Below are positions 35,694 through 44,736 of a stretch of 64,000 nt of DNA, piece after piece. Under the pieces are notes generated by a model, which searched no databases, had not been told where the DNA came from, and saw only the letters and a list, made by a program, of their open reading frames with translations. The stretch is from Methylocystis sp. SC2. GTDB lineage: Bacteria > Pseudomonadota > Alphaproteobacteria > Rhizobiales > Beijerinckiaceae. Numbering within the stretch: position 1 is the stretch's first letter; each line of letters opens with the position of its first letter. The translations under genes were made by a program, and so were the position numbers. The stretch is from NCBI RefSeq assembly GCF_000304315.1, contig NC_018485.1, forward strand, positions 838,501 through 902,500. The letters run 5' to 3'.

Positions 35694-37412
35694 TCACAGC
35701 TTGCGGCCGGGAGAAACCTGCGCGCCGGCGCGCCGCCGGAAGCTCCAAGCGATCTCGGCGCCGGCGGCCGCCGCCCCTCGCACGATGATTTGGGCGCATT
35801 TGCGCGCGCCGCCGGGCGCGGCGAAGAAAATGCTGTCTTCGATTTCGGGCGTCCGATCTTGCGTTTCAAAGATGAGGATTTCGCCATCGGCGAGCGTGAG
35901 TTCGATTGCGCCGTCGGCGTTCGGCGCAATGCGCACGCGCGGATGAATGTGAAAGCGCAGGGCGAAATCGCACGCTTGCGCATGATTTCCGCCGCGCTCC
36001 GCAGCGATCAGCCGATCGACGCCCAGGAGCACGGCGCCATCGGACGAAAGGGTCAGTTCGCGCTCATGGACAAGGCCGAAATCGCGCGCATAGCCGTCAT
36101 GCGACAAGAGGAGCGTCGTCTCGCCGTCGAGACGGCGGCGCTCAACCTCAGTGTTGCGCGGGCCGCCGAGAACCCGCCCGGCGCGCCGGCGCGGCGCGCT
36201 CTGCGGCGCGATGCGGGCGCTGGAGCGGTCGCCGATGACGAGCGTCGAATGCGCGGCGGTGGCGCGCGCCAGCTCACGGGCGTCCAGATGCGGCGCCGAG
36301 GGAGCGCCGCAATTGACGACGACCCGCTCGATTCCAAGCGAATATTCAAAAGACAGGCAGCCGGCGTGGGCCGATAGGGAAAATTCGAATGGCGGCGGCC
36401 CGCCGGCGTCGACGAGGACGAGCGCGTCGCCCGCCTCCATCCGCTGATAGCCGGCGTAAGGCGCGTTGACGGGCGGCGCGCCGCGCGTGTCCTCGTGGGC
36501 AAGCGCGCTCGCCAGCCGGTCCAGCGCCGTCGCGCCCATGCCGTTGAACAACGCCAGCGAGCCGTCGCCATGCTGCAGCATCCGCAGCATCGGCATCATC
36601 CGGTCGATGGCGCGCAGGACGGCGGACGGCGTTTGCAGGCCCCGCGCCGCAATCACCTGCCGCAGCGGCAACAGATCGAGCAGCAGATCGACCGCGACCT
36701 GCGGATTGCGGCTGACATGGCCGCCGTCGATGAGGATCTGGCGGTCGAGCTCCGCGCTGAGCGCGCGCGACACATGCGGGGCGATTTTGCGGCCGGTGTC
36801 CGCGCAAACGGCGAATTCGGCCAGCGCGATGGCGCAGAAGGCGCGATCGGCGCCGCGCGCGCCATCGCCGGCCAGCGCCCGCCACAACAGCCGGGCGTTG
36901 CGGGCGAGCGCCAACATGAATGCGTCATAAAAATCGGCGTCGGCGCCGTCGAGCAGCGTCGGCGACTGCGATAGAAATGAGAGGAGGCGCCGCGCCACGA
37001 CGGCGGGCTCCATCGCCGGATCGTCGGCAGGGATTTTAGGAAGCGAGAGAAAATCCGCGACAAGCTCCTGCGCGGTCGCCCGGGCCGCTCTGTTGTCCGA
37101 GGCCTGCAAATGCCGCAGCCAGGAGAAGCCTGCAAGGGAGCGCCGCCAGCACTCGGAAGGCGCGGTGACCAGAAAAGGCGATACGGCCCGCGCCTGTACG
37201 GTTTTGCCGTCGAAGGAGAAATAGCCGGCGTAAATCTGGTCGGCGACGGTCGAATCGGTGGTTCTGATGTCGGGAGGCGCAATGCGCAGCCGCTCCGGCG
37301 GCGCGATCGCCATCGACTTCATGAGGTGATAGGGCGCGGCGGCACCTCGCGCGAAGGCCCCCGCCGCCCGCGCCGCCGAAACGCTGGCCAGCCGAACCCG
37401 ATCCCGCAACAT
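35694..37412 (-). CDS. Heparinase II/III family protein
   Basis: 572 residues if started at the ATG 37412 (MLRDRVRLASVSAARAAG); the frame continues to a TTG at 37493, giving 599 residues, and the true start is uncertain. The N-terminal part is an alpha-helical toroid (RRSLAGFSWLRHLQA, RRLLSFLSQSPTLLDGAD, HVSRNPQVAVDLLLDLLPL) and the C-terminal half is the beta-sandwich heparinase II/III domain. Members are polysaccharide lyases or proteins of unknown substrate. In Hyphomicrobiales this gene typically lies between rsmB and purH; purH is 28 bp downstream here but rsmB is missing. Confidence 0.82.
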   Translation of the reverse strand: MLRDRVRLASVSAARAAGAFARGAAAPYHLMKSMAIAPPERLRIAPPDIRTTDSTVADQIYAGYFSFDGKTVQARAVSPFLVTAPSECWRRSLAGFSWLRHLQASDNRAARATAQELVADFLSLPKIPADDPAMEPAVVARRLLSFLSQSPTLLDGADADFYDAFMLALARNARLLWRALAGDGARGADRAFCAIALAEFAVCADTGRKIAPHVSRALSAELDRQILIDGGHVSRNPQVAVDLLLDLLPLRQVIAARGLQTPSAVLRAIDRMMPMLRMLQHGDGSLALFNGMGATALDRLASALAHEDTRGAPPVNAPYAGYQRMEAGDALVLVDAGGPPPFEFSLSAHAGCLSFEYSLGIERVVVNCGAPSAPHLDARELARATAAHSTLVIGDRSSARIAPQSAPRRRAGRVLGGPRNTEVERRRLDGETTLLLSHDGYARDFGLVHERELTLSSDGAVLLGVDRLIAAERGGNHAQACDFALRFHIHPRVRIAPNADGAIELTLADGEILIFETQDRTPEIEDSIFFAAPGGARKCAQIIVRGAAAAGAEIAWSFRRRAGAQVSPGRKL

Positions 37413-37624
37413 AATGGCGCTCAGTGGGCGTCCTCCGACAGCGGCGCTCGCGCGATAGATCCCCACCGGCGGCGCGCCAACCGGCAATATCAAACCCCGC
37501 CCTCCGCTTATAGTCCATATTTCCGTGACTTCCGAATGAGATCGCGCCGGCTTCGGCGCTGCGCCATTGCATGCAAAAGGGGGAAAATGGCAATGTCGCG
37601 CCTCTTTTTCAGGAGGCTTCGCCC

Positions 37625-38155
37625 ATGCCGCTTTACACGATCGACGGAATCGCGCCGCGCCTGCCAGCTCCCGGCCGGTTCTTCGTGGCTCCGGGCGCGC
37701 ATATCATCGGCCGCGTCGCGCTGGAGGAGGACGCCAATGTCTGGTTCGGCTGCGTGCTGCGCGGCGACAATGAGTGGATCACGGTCGGCGCCCGCACCAA
37801 TATCCAGGAAAACAGCGTCCTCCACACCGACATGGGCTTTCCGCTCGTCATCGGGCCGGACTGCACGATCGGCCATGGCGTCATTCTGCATAGCTGCATC
37901 ATCGGCGAAGCGACGTTGATCGGCATGGGCGCGACAATCCTCAACGGGGCGAAGATCGGCGCGAACTGCCTCGTCGGCGCCAATGCGCTGGTCACCGAAG
38001 GCAAGGAATTCCCGGACTATTCGCTGATCGTCGGCTCCCCCGCCAAGGCGATCCGCACGCTCGACGAAGCGGCGCGCGCGCGTCATCTCGACTCGGCGAA
38101 ACATTATGTCGAGAACGGCCAACGCTACGCCAGCGGGCTGACGCTGATCGGCTGA
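37625..38155 (+). CDS. Gamma-carbonic anhydrase family protein
   Basis: 176 residues from the ATG at 37625; an earlier in-frame ATG at 37571 adds unconserved residues. It is a left-handed beta-helix of hexapeptide repeats. The metal-binding histidines of gamma-class enzymes are visible in SVLHTDMG and in IGHGVILHSCII, with the GCVLRGDNEWI strand carrying the conserved Arg/Asp. Zinc- or iron-dependent CO2 hydration is possible, though many members (CaiE/PaaY/YrdA type) have low or undetermined activity. It diverges from the heparinase-like gene. Confidence 0.88.
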   Translation: MPLYTIDGIAPRLPAPGRFFVAPGAHIIGRVALEEDANVWFGCVLRGDNEWITVGARTNIQENSVLHTDMGFPLVIGPDCTIGHGVILHSCIIGEATLIGMGATILNGAKIGANCLVGANALVTEGKEFPDYSLIVGSPAKAIRTLDEAARARHLDSAKHYVENGQRYASGLTLIG

Positions 38156-38162
38156 GCTAAGC

Positions 38163-38786
38163 CTACCGCGACACATAAAGCGGCGCGCTGGTCGCCGGGC
38201 TAATCGCCACCCAGGCGTTCTGATTCTGCTGCGACTGGCGCTTGACGAAGCGATAGGGAGCGCGCGTCCAGGGCCGCATCTCGTTGGAAAGATTGTCGAG
38301 CACGAATTCGCCGCGGTTGGTCTTGACCGTCAGGACGGAATGGCCGTCGCCGTTCTTCTCCTTCACCACCGTGAGCAGCAGCGCCTGCCGGGGAAAGCCT
38401 TCCTCTATCAGCATGCGGCGCTTTAGAAGCGCGAAATCCTCGCAGTCGCCCTTCCCGTCGCTGGGATAATCCCACTGATCGACCGCGCCCCAGTGATCGG
38501 CGTCGGCGATCGGGTCGATATTCCCATTCACCCAGGCGTTGATGCGCGCGATCTTGCGGTAAACGGCGGCGGTGAGTTCGACCTCCTGCGGCGCGGTTTC
38601 CTCGTTCTGGCATTCGCCCCGGTAGCGCTGGCAGAAGTCCACCCAGCCGTAAGGCACGCTGGTTTCCGGGCCAAGCGTGGCGAAGGTCGCGGTTTCGGGT
38701 CCGGCGAAACTTTTTGCATTGACGGCGACAAGCGCCGCGCACGCCATCCCGAGAGCCACAACCGCCTTGCTAACGATGCCCAACAT
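38163..38786 (-). CDS. Bacterial transglutaminase-like cysteine peptidase (BTLCP / C93)
   Basis: 207 residues from the ATG at 38786, which has GGAGGCG 5 bp upstream; the ATG at 38804 is upstream of that site. A signal peptide (about 1-30) precedes the BTLCP domain. The catalytic triad is visible: Cys in KGDCEDFALLKRRML, His in GDGHSVLTVKT and Asp in GEFVLDNLSNEM. LapG, a periplasmic protease that releases biofilm adhesins under cyclic-di-GMP control, belongs to this family; no LapD or adhesin gene is adjacent, so that role is only a possibility. Confidence 0.85.
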   Translation of the reverse strand: MLGIVSKAVVALGMACAALVAVNAKSFAGPETATFATLGPETSVPYGWVDFCQRYRGECQNEETAPQEVELTAAVYRKIARINAWVNGNIDPIADADHWGAVDQWDYPSDGKGDCEDFALLKRRMLIEEGFPRQALLLTVVKEKNGDGHSVLTVKTNRGEFVLDNLSNEMRPWTRAPYRFVKRQSQQNQNAWVAISPATSAPLYVSR

Positions 38787-39230
38787 AACCCGCCTCCGTG
38801 ACATGAGGCGAGGTTAGTTTTCTTGTTTTGCGGTCCTGAAAAGTATTTCTGTCGGATTTTACGCGAATGCGTTCAGATTTTCCTGCATCGTCGGTAAGTA
38901 TAATTTCATCTTATGGGAATGCATAAAATTTGAAGCAATCTCCTATCGCACTGAACTGCAGCAATTTTTTTCCTGCCAGGCGTGTCGTTTCCGACCCTTC
39001 CGGCCAACCACACTTAAGCTTCGAGCAACGCCAGTTAATGTGCGACCGTTCTGGCGGTTAATGCGCCCGCTCGGCGCGAAAAATTTTTTAGCGCGTGTGA
39101 CGGCGCGCCTTCGTGGAAGCGCAAATTCGTCACAGAGGTTTACGCACTCCTCCTACTTCGACCCTTGCCTTGGGCATATTTCGGATTACTCTTCTGGATT
39201 TCATCAGCATTATCGTCGAGGAGGCTTAAA
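38787..39230. other. 444-bp AT-richer intergenic region
   Basis: This gap between the divergent BTLCP and beta-CA-like genes is markedly richer in A/T than the surrounding DNA, with runs such as TTTTTTT near 38966 and AAAAATTTTTTA near 39080. No gene is supported within it. It probably holds both promoters and marks the left side of a compositionally foreign patch that continues to about 39840. Confidence 0.5.
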
Positions 39231-39740
39231 ATGTGCCATGAGCCCCGAACTCAAGACTTTCATGATTTGCTCATGTCTCTGAACTTAAACAAAGAAAGTG
39301 AAGAGGCGGAAGTGCTACTCCTGACCTGCATTGATTTCCGTTTCTTCCAGAAAATTATGGACTACATCGATTGTGCTGGTCTGAGGGGTAAGTTCGACCA
39401 CGTCATTCTCGCTGGAGCGGAACTTGGTCCCGTCGTTGAGTTCCCTGCCGACCCTAAGCCTCACTGGAAGCAATTTTTTATAGATCATCTGGCTCTTTCA
39501 AAGAGTCTGCATAACATAAAGAAGGTGTTAGTTTTAGGGCACAGAGACTGTGGTGCTTACAAAATGTTCAAGCTGTTGCCTGACAATCCAGATCTACAAG
39601 TGGAACATGATGTCCATAGAGATCAGGCCACAAAACTGGAGGCGCTTATAAAGGGATTTTGTCCTAACTTGGAAGTCGAATGGCGCTTGCTGGAATTGAC
39701 GTTCCCCGGCGATACTATGAATTTGCAGGCCCTCTCGTGA
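39231..39740 (+). CDS. Beta-carbonic-anhydrase-fold protein
   Basis: 169 residues from the ATG at 39231, with an excellent GAGGAGG site 6 bp upstream. The beta-CA zinc ligands are recognisable: CxDxR in LLTCIDFRFF (about residues 35-44) and HxxC in VLVLGHRDCGAYKMF (about residues 100-114), with an intervening LAGAELGPVVEF strand. The protein is shorter than typical beta-CAs. Possible activities include CO2 hydration or the related COS/CS2 hydrolase reactions that use the same fold; sequence cannot separate these. Codon use is clearly more A/T-rich than neighbouring genes, suggesting acquisition by transfer. Confidence 0.72.
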   Translation: MCHEPRTQDFHDLLMSLNLNKESEEAEVLLLTCIDFRFFQKIMDYIDCAGLRGKFDHVILAGAELGPVVEFPADPKPHWKQFFIDHLALSKSLHNIKKVLVLGHRDCGAYKMFKLLPDNPDLQVEHDVHRDQATKLEALIKGFCPNLEVEWRLLELTFPGDTMNLQALS

Positions 39741-39841
39741 GAGGACGAATTCCAGCCCTCGATCTAGTCGCGGTTCTTCATCGACACTCAGATATTTGTG
39801 CTGAAGTCCTCGAAGGAGACCCAGGCGTGAAGGCGCGCTAA
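39737..39841 (+). CDS. Possible 34-residue ORF coupled to the beta-CA-like gene
   Basis: A GTG at 39737 overlaps the TGA of the beta-CA-like gene (GTGA). The frame runs to TAA at 39839-39841, beginning VRGRIPALDLVAVLHRHSD. Composition is ordinary and no domain is recognised. It may be a coupled small gene, a C-terminal remnant separated from the upstream frame by a frameshift, or chance. Its end overlaps the 3' end of the convergent monooxygenase gene. Confidence 0.25.
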   Translation: MRGRIPALDLVAVLHRHSDICAEVLEGDPGVKAR

Positions 39842-41022
39842 CGGTAAAGCCAGGCGTTGCGCGCCAGCATGCCGCCGCCGCCGAGGGCGCGGATCGCTAG
39901 ATTGCGCGCGGCCGCCGGCAGTCCGCCCATATGGAAATAGCCGCCCTGCCGGCGCGAAGCGCGCACAACGCGCTCGGCGCGGGGAAGCCTCGCGTCCTCA
40001 TAGGCGGCGAAGGCGGCCTCAACCGTCGCGCCCAGTCGCATGAAGGCTTCGCCCAAGGCGTCGGCGTCCTCGATCGCCTGCGCCGCGCCCTGCGCCAGAA
40101 AGGGGACCATCGGATGCGCGGCGTCGCCGAGGAGCGTCACCGGACCTCGCGTCCAGCGTTCCAGGGCCGGCCGCGCGAACAGCGGCCAATGCCGCCAGGA
40201 GTCGCCGGCTTCGATCAAGTCGCGCAGATCTGCCGCGAGTCTACGCGGCGCGAGCCGGCGCGCGAGCGCCGCGCCCTCAATCGACAGGCTTGACGCGGCG
40301 TCCTCCGCCTGCGGCGGCTCTTCGATGATGACGACGACGTTGATCAGCGATGCGTCGCGCAGCGGATAGTGCACGACATGCGCGCCCGGCAGCAGCCAGA
40401 GATTGGACGCGCGCGCGCGCAGCGCCGCCGGAACGCGGTCGGCGGGCAGCGTCGCGCGCCAGGCGACGCAGCCGGAATAAGCGGGCGCGTCGCGCTCGGA
40501 CGGAACGAGATGGCCGCGCACGCTCGAGCGCACGCCGTCGGCGCCGATCAGGCCCGCCGCCTGGATTTCCTCGACGCCGTCCGGGGTGTGCACGCGAATC
40601 CGAACGCCTCGGGCGGTCGCTTCGAAATCGCCGACGCGGGCGCCGGCGCGGACATGAGTCTGCGGATTGTCCAGCGCCGCCTGCAGCAGCGCGCCCTGCA
40701 GGTCGGCGCGGTGGAAAAGCCGGAACGGCGCGCCCCAGCGGATCCTTGCGGCGGAAAGATCAAGGCGCGCCAGAACGGCGCCGTCCCGCCCGCGGCGGAT
40801 GTTGATCGCCTCGGGCTCCAGAGCGACGGCGGCGAGCGCCGGCTCGAGCCCGAGCCTGGCGAGGATGCGCCCGGCGTTCGGCGCGATCTGCAGTCCCGCG
40901 CCGACCTCTTCGATCCGAGCGGCGCGCTCGAGGACCAGCGCGCGCTTGCCGGCGCGCGCCAGCGACAGCGCCGCGGCGAGGCCGCCAACGCCAGCGCCGG
41001 CGATGACGATCGGCGCGTTCAC
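39838..41022 (-). CDS. FAD-dependent aromatic monooxygenase (salicylate hydroxylase type)
   Basis: 394 residues, group A flavoprotein monooxygenase. The dinucleotide-binding IVIAGAGVGGLAAALSLARAG is at the N-terminus, followed by GAGLQIAPNAGRIL, the central LIGADGVRSSVR (DG motif) and the FAD-binding TLLGDAAHPMVPFLAQGAAQAIEDA near residue 300. It hydroxylates an aromatic or quinone-type substrate using NAD(P)H and O2; closest by motif to salicylate or 3-hydroxybenzoate 6-hydroxylases, but substrate is unassigned and no aromatic pathway genes are nearby. The zinc-finger gene lies 13 bp upstream, so they probably share a transcript. Confidence 0.85.
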   Translation of the reverse strand: MNAPIVIAGAGVGGLAAALSLARAGKRALVLERAARIEEVGAGLQIAPNAGRILARLGLEPALAAVALEPEAINIRRGRDGAVLARLDLSAARIRWGAPFRLFHRADLQGALLQAALDNPQTHVRAGARVGDFEATARGVRIRVHTPDGVEEIQAAGLIGADGVRSSVRGHLVPSERDAPAYSGCVAWRATLPADRVPAALRARASNLWLLPGAHVVHYPLRDASLINVVVIIEEPPQAEDAASSLSIEGAALARRLAPRRLAADLRDLIEAGDSWRHWPLFARPALERWTRGPVTLLGDAAHPMVPFLAQGAAQAIEDADALGEAFMRLGATVEAAFAAYEDARLPRAERVVRASRRQGGYFHMGGLPAAARNLAIRALGGGGMLARNAWLYR

Positions 41023-41035
41023 CCGCGATCTTCGA

Positions 41036-41287
41036 TCAGGCGGCGGTGTCTTCAGAGATGCGATAGACGCATTCGGCGGGGTCGGCGCCGCCGCGCAGCG
41101 CCGCGTCGTAGACGTAATGCGTCGAGCAATAGGGGCAGATCGCCTCCGACCCCGCGCCCATATCGAGATAGACGTGCGGATGGTCGAAGGGCGGGAGCGC
41201 CCCGATGCACATGAATTCCTTGGCCCCGATCCTGATCTGCGCGACGCCGGGCTGATTGTGGAAATGGGGCGTGTAATGCTGGGCCAT
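41036..41287 (-). CDS. Zinc-finger domain protein (NDUFS6/zf-CHCC type)
   Basis: 83 residues. The conserved core reads IGAKEFMCIGALPPFDHPHVYLDM followed by ICPYCSTHYVYD, giving the Cys-His-Cys-Cys zinc site of the zf-CHCC family, homologous to the NDUFS6 accessory subunit of mitochondrial complex I. In Alphaproteobacteria it is a stand-alone protein suggested to associate with respiratory complex I. Just upstream of, and co-directional with, the FAD monooxygenase gene. Confidence 0.88.
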   Translation of the reverse strand: MAQHYTPHFHNQPGVAQIRIGAKEFMCIGALPPFDHPHVYLDMGAGSEAICPYCSTHYVYDAALRGGADPAECVYRISEDTAA

Positions 41288-41377
41288 GATCCGCTCCTTG
41301 AGAGGCGCCGGGCGGCGGGACTCCCGCCCCTATAGTGCAGCGCGAGCGCCTTGGATAGGGTTTTAGCTCTTGGGGGT

Positions 41378-41842
41378 TTAGCTCTTGGGCCGTTCCAAGT
41401 CCGAGACGCCCAGAGTTTTCAGTCGCGCGCGCTCTTCTTCACTGAGCGCCTTGGCGGGCGCGGCGACGATGCTCGCCCGTCGCCGCGCCGCCATCCAGAT
41501 GGCGGCGGCGCCGGCGAGCAGCGCGATCAGCGGCGCGGCCCAAAGCAGCGCCGTCTCGGGTTTCACCGGCGGGCGCAGCAGCACGAAGTCGCCATAGCGC
41601 GCATGAATGTATTCGCGCACCTGCGCGTCGCTCATCCCCTCCTTGAGCTTCTCGCGCACGAGCACGCGCAAATCCTTGGCGAGCGAGGCGTCGGAATCAT
41701 CGATCGACTGGTTCTGGCAGACGAGGCAGCGCAGCTCAGTCGTGATCGCCCGGGCGCGGGCTTCAAGCGCCGGATCGGCGAGCCTTTCGCCGGGCGTGAC
41801 GGCGTGGGCGGTCAAGGGGAAAAGAACGAGCGCGATGAACAC
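41378..41842 (-). CDS. ccmH: Cytochrome c maturation protein CcmH (N-terminus affected by repeat)
   Basis: 154 residues if translation starts at the GTG 41842, giving a normal signal peptide ([14 protein letters not shown]), then the heme-ligation motif [10 protein letters not shown] (CxxC) and a C-terminal membrane helix ([20 protein letters not shown]). The reading frame continues without a stop through a dispersed repeat to an ATG at 41980 whose ATGA overlaps the ccmF stop, giving 200 residues. That overlap looks like the original coupled start, so the repeat seems to have entered the 5' part of the gene in frame. CcmH reduces and presents apocytochrome CxxCH thiols to CcmF. Which start is used is unresolved. 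Confidence 0.88.
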   Translation of the reverse strand: MFIALVLFPLTAHAVTPGERLADPALEARARAITTELRCLVCQNQSIDDSDASLAKDLRVLVREKLKEGMSDAQVREYIHARYGDFVLLRPPVKPETALLWAAPLIALLAGAAAIWMAARRRASIVAAPAKALSEEERARLKTLGVSDLERPKS

Positions 41843-41970
41843 CCCCGCCCCAACCCTCCCCCGCTTCGCGGGAGAGGGAGCAGGATTCGGCGATTTCTCG
41901 CCATCCGACAAATGCCGATCGTTAGGGTCCCCTCTCCCGCGACAGCGGGAGAGGGACAGGGAGGGGGCTT
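41843..41970. repeat. Dispersed palindromic repeat, type C, inside the ccmH open frame
   Basis: Inverted halves CAACCCTCCCCCGCTTCGCG and CAGCGGGAGAGGGACAGGGA with a variable centre. Near-identical copies are at 60747-60873 and, partly, 63879-63952. In the ccmH frame it encodes a Pro/Arg/Gly-rich stretch ([17 protein letters not shown]) directly before the signal peptide. Confidence 0.85.
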
Positions 41971-41976
41971 CGACGC

Positions 41977-43944
41977 TCATTCCGCGGGCTCCATGGCTGG
42001 CGCGGCGGCGCGGCGGGCGACGCCGATGCGCAATCGCCGGTCGGCGAGCGACAGCGCGCCGCCGAAGGCCATGATGAGCGCCCCGATCCAGATCAGCGTG
42101 ACGAGCGGCTTCCAGTAAAGCCGCGCGTCGATCGTTCCATCCTCATGCGACTCGCCGATCGCCGCATAAACCTGCCCGAGGCCCAGCGTCACGATTCCTG
42201 CCTCCGAACGCGCCATGCGCCGCGCCTGATAGAAGCGCTTCGCCGGCTCGATCGTCGCGAGCGTCGCGCCGTCCTTGCGCACCGCCATCACGGCGTAGAC
42301 TTCCGAATAATTCGGCCCCTGGCGCGGCGAAACGGAGTCAATGCCGATCTGGTAAGGACCGACGTCATAGAAGCTCGAAGGCTTCATCGCCACGATCGTT
42401 TCGACGCCCCAGCCGGTCGCGGCGAGGCCGAGAAGCGTCAGCCCCATGCCGGCGTGCGCGATCGACGTGCCGAAAGCGGAGAGCGGCAGGCCGGCGAAGC
42501 GCTTGAAGCTTGCGCGCCCCCCGCCCCCTCGCGCGCGCAAAACAAGATCGCTCAAGGCGCCGACGACGAGATAGACCGCGATGCCGGCGGCGGCGATGGA
42601 GAGGAAGGGCGTTCCGTACCAGGCGCCGAAAGCCGCCGTCGCCAAAACGCCGACGATAAAGGCGATGCGCAGCCGCTGCAGAGCGGCGGTAAGATCGCCG
42701 CGCTTCCAGGACAGCATCTGGCCGATCGGCATCAGCAGAGCGAGCGGCAGCGCAATCGGGATCAGCACCGTGTTGAAGAAAGGCGCGCCGACGGAAATCT
42801 TCTCGCCGGTGATCGCTTCGAGCGCCAGCGGATAGAGCGTGCCGACGACGACGGTGGCGCAGCAGGCTGACAGCAGCAGATTGTTGAGGACGAGCGCGCC
42901 TTCGCGCGAGATCGGCGCAAACAGACCGCCGACAGGCAGCGCGCTGGCCCGCAGCGCGAAGAGCGCAAGCGCGCCGCCGATAAAGAACACGAGAATGGCG
43001 AGGATGAACACGCCGCGGTCGGGATCGCTCGCGAAGGCGTGCACCGAGGTGAGCACGCCCGAGCGCACCAGGAAGGTGCCGAGGAGAGAGAGCGAAAAGG
43101 CGAGGATCGCGAGGAAGATCGTCCAGACCTTCAACGCCTCGCGCTTTTCCATCACGGCGGCGCTGTGCACCAGCGCCGTCCCGGCGATCCAGGGCATCAG
43201 CGACGCGTTCTCGACCGGGTCCCAGAACCAGAAGCCGCCCCAGCCGAGCGTGTAATAGGCCCAGTACGACCCCATGGCGATCCCGAGCGTCAGCGCGATC
43301 CAGGCGAAGAGCGTCCAGGGGCGGATGACGCGCGCCCAGCCCGCGTCGATGCGCCCGCCGATGAGCGCAGCGGCGGCGAAGGAGAACACGATCGAAAAGC
43401 CGACATAGCCGAGATAGAGCAGCGGCGGATGGATCGCGAGGCCGGGGTCCTGCAGGATCGGGTTGAGGTCGCGACCCTCCCACGGCGCCGGCGCGACGCG
43501 CGCGAACGGATTCGAGGTGAGCAGAATGAACAGAAGAAACGCCGCGCCGAGCAGACCCTGCACGGCGAGCGCGTCGGCGCGCAGCCTGTCGGGCATGGCG
43601 TTCGAGAACACCGCGATCAGCGCGCCGCAGAGCGAGAGCACCAGCACCCACAGCAGCATCGAGCCTTCGTGGTTCCCCCAGACGCCGGAGATTTTATAGA
43701 TGAAGGGCTTCAGCGAATGCGAATTCTCGATGACGTTGACGAGCGAGAAGTCGGAAACGACATGGGCGTAGGTCAGCGCGCCATAGGCGAGCGCGACGAA
43801 CAGGAATTGCGTGATCGCCGCCGGGCGCGCGACGCGCATCAACGCGGCGTCGTTCAGCCGCGCGCCGATGAAAGGAATGGCGAATTGCGCCAGCGCCAGG
43901 GCGAGGGCCAGAACGAGCGCGTAATGTCCGGTCTCAACGATCAT
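41977..43944 (-). CDS. ccmF: Heme lyase CcmF
   Basis: 655 residues with about fifteen membrane helices. The heme-handling tryptophan-rich signature [19 protein letters not shown] is intact, and the conserved histidines flanking it ([10 protein letters not shown] upstream, ALVHSA downstream) are visible. CcmF ligates heme from holo-CcmE to apocytochrome c in the inner membrane, together with CcmH and CcmI. The start is 297 bp from the ccmE stop, an abnormally large gap filled by repeat type A; its stop overlaps the ATG at 41980. Confidence 0.96.
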   Translation of the reverse strand: MIVETGHYALVLALALALAQFAIPFIGARLNDAALMRVARPAAITQFLFVALAYGALTYAHVVSDFSLVNVIENSHSLKPFIYKISGVWGNHEGSMLLWVLVLSLCGALIAVFSNAMPDRLRADALAVQGLLGAAFLLFILLTSNPFARVAPAPWEGRDLNPILQDPGLAIHPPLLYLGYVGFSIVFSFAAAALIGGRIDAGWARVIRPWTLFAWIALTLGIAMGSYWAYYTLGWGGFWFWDPVENASLMPWIAGTALVHSAAVMEKREALKVWTIFLAILAFSLSLLGTFLVRSGVLTSVHAFASDPDRGVFILAILVFFIGGALALFALRASALPVGGLFAPISREGALVLNNLLLSACCATVVVGTLYPLALEAITGEKISVGAPFFNTVLIPIALPLALLMPIGQMLSWKRGDLTAALQRLRIAFIVGVLATAAFGAWYGTPFLSIAAAGIAVYLVVGALSDLVLRARGGGGRASFKRFAGLPLSAFGTSIAHAGMGLTLLGLAATGWGVETIVAMKPSSFYDVGPYQIGIDSVSPRQGPNYSEVYAVMAVRKDGATLATIEPAKRFYQARRMARSEAGIVTLGLGQVYAAIGESHEDGTIDARLYWKPLVTLIWIGALIMAFGGALSLADRRLRIGVARRAAAPAMEPAE

Positions 43945-43978
43945 GCGGACCTCGGTGTGGGCGCAACGATAAAGTCGC

Positions 43979-44157
43979 CCTCATGCTGAGGAGCGCCCGC
44001 AAGTCGGGTTTACCCGACTTGCGCATTTTGACGTCGATCTCGGGCACGCCCGAGATCGAGGCGCGTCTCGAAGCGCGAGGGCGTCGCGCAATCTGGTAAG
44101 AGCGGTTTCCTCGTCCTTCGAGACGCGAGCTTCGCTCGCTCCTCAGAATGAGGAAAC
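43979..44157. repeat. Composite dispersed repeat, type A, between ccmE and ccmF
   Basis: Two related palindromic units in inverse orientation. The first, from CTCATGCTGAGGAGCG to GTCTCGAAGCGCGAGG (43979-44080), contains nested hairpins AAGTCGGGTTTACCCGACTT and GATCTCGGGCACGCCCGAGATC. The second (44107-44157) runs TTTCCTCGTCCTTCGAGACG ... CTCCTCAGAATGAGGAAAC. Related to 16270-16330. It separates two genes that normally touch. Confidence 0.75.
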
Positions 44158-44241
44158 CTTGGTGCCTCATTGGGACCGAAGCGGCGTTTCTCGTTACGCT
44201 GGATTGCTCGTTCCTTACACGCCCTGCCATGAAGTCGCCCA

Positions 44242-44679
44242 TCACTTCGCCTCTCCCTGCCAGACGCCCTGCTTCTTCAAGGCGTCGGCGACGTCGCGCG
44301 GCATGTAGCGTTCGTCGTGCTTGGCCAGCACGCTGTCGGCCCGAAAGGCGCCGGAGGGCTGCAGCACGCCGTCGACGACGACGCCCTGCCCTTCGCGAAA
44401 AAGGTCCGGCAGCAGGCCTGTATAGGTCACCGCAAGATCGCTGGTCTTATCCGTGACGGTGAAATTCACGTCCTGTCCGTTTCGAACGACCGTGCCCTCC
44501 TTCACCAGCCCGCCGATGCGCAGCCGCGCGCCGGCCGCCGTCTGCTTCTTCGCAAGCTCCGACGGCGTGTAGAAGAACACGATATTGTCGCGCAGCGCGA
44601 ACAGCATAAGCCCGGCGGCGAGGCTGAGCATCGCCATCGCGCCGGCAATCAACGTCAGCCGCTTTCCCTTACGCGTCAT
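44242..44679 (-). CDS. ccmE: Periplasmic heme chaperone CcmE
   Basis: 145 residues. An N-terminal membrane anchor ([22 protein letters not shown]) is followed by the OB-fold domain ([20 protein letters not shown]). The covalent heme-binding histidine is in [10 protein letters not shown], the HxxxY signature. It receives heme from CcmC, is released by CcmAB and hands heme to CcmF. Between ccmI (57 bp upstream) and ccmF in the usual order. Confidence 0.96.
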   Translation of the reverse strand: MTRKGKRLTLIAGAMAMLSLAAGLMLFALRDNIVFFYTPSELAKKQTAAGARLRIGGLVKEGTVVRNGQDVNFTVTDKTSDLAVTYTGLLPDLFREGQGVVVDGVLQPSGAFRADSVLAKHDERYMPRDVADALKKQGVWQGEAK

Positions 44680-44736
44680 TATTCAGAGCGCTCCCATGCG
44701 GCCACGTCAGGCCGCTCTCGCGAAGAGGCGATACGT

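Noticed and set aside
43934..44245. 103-codon minus-strand frame between ccmE and ccmF
   Set aside because: It is a translation of the palindromic repeat and the flanking gene ends, with no independent features.
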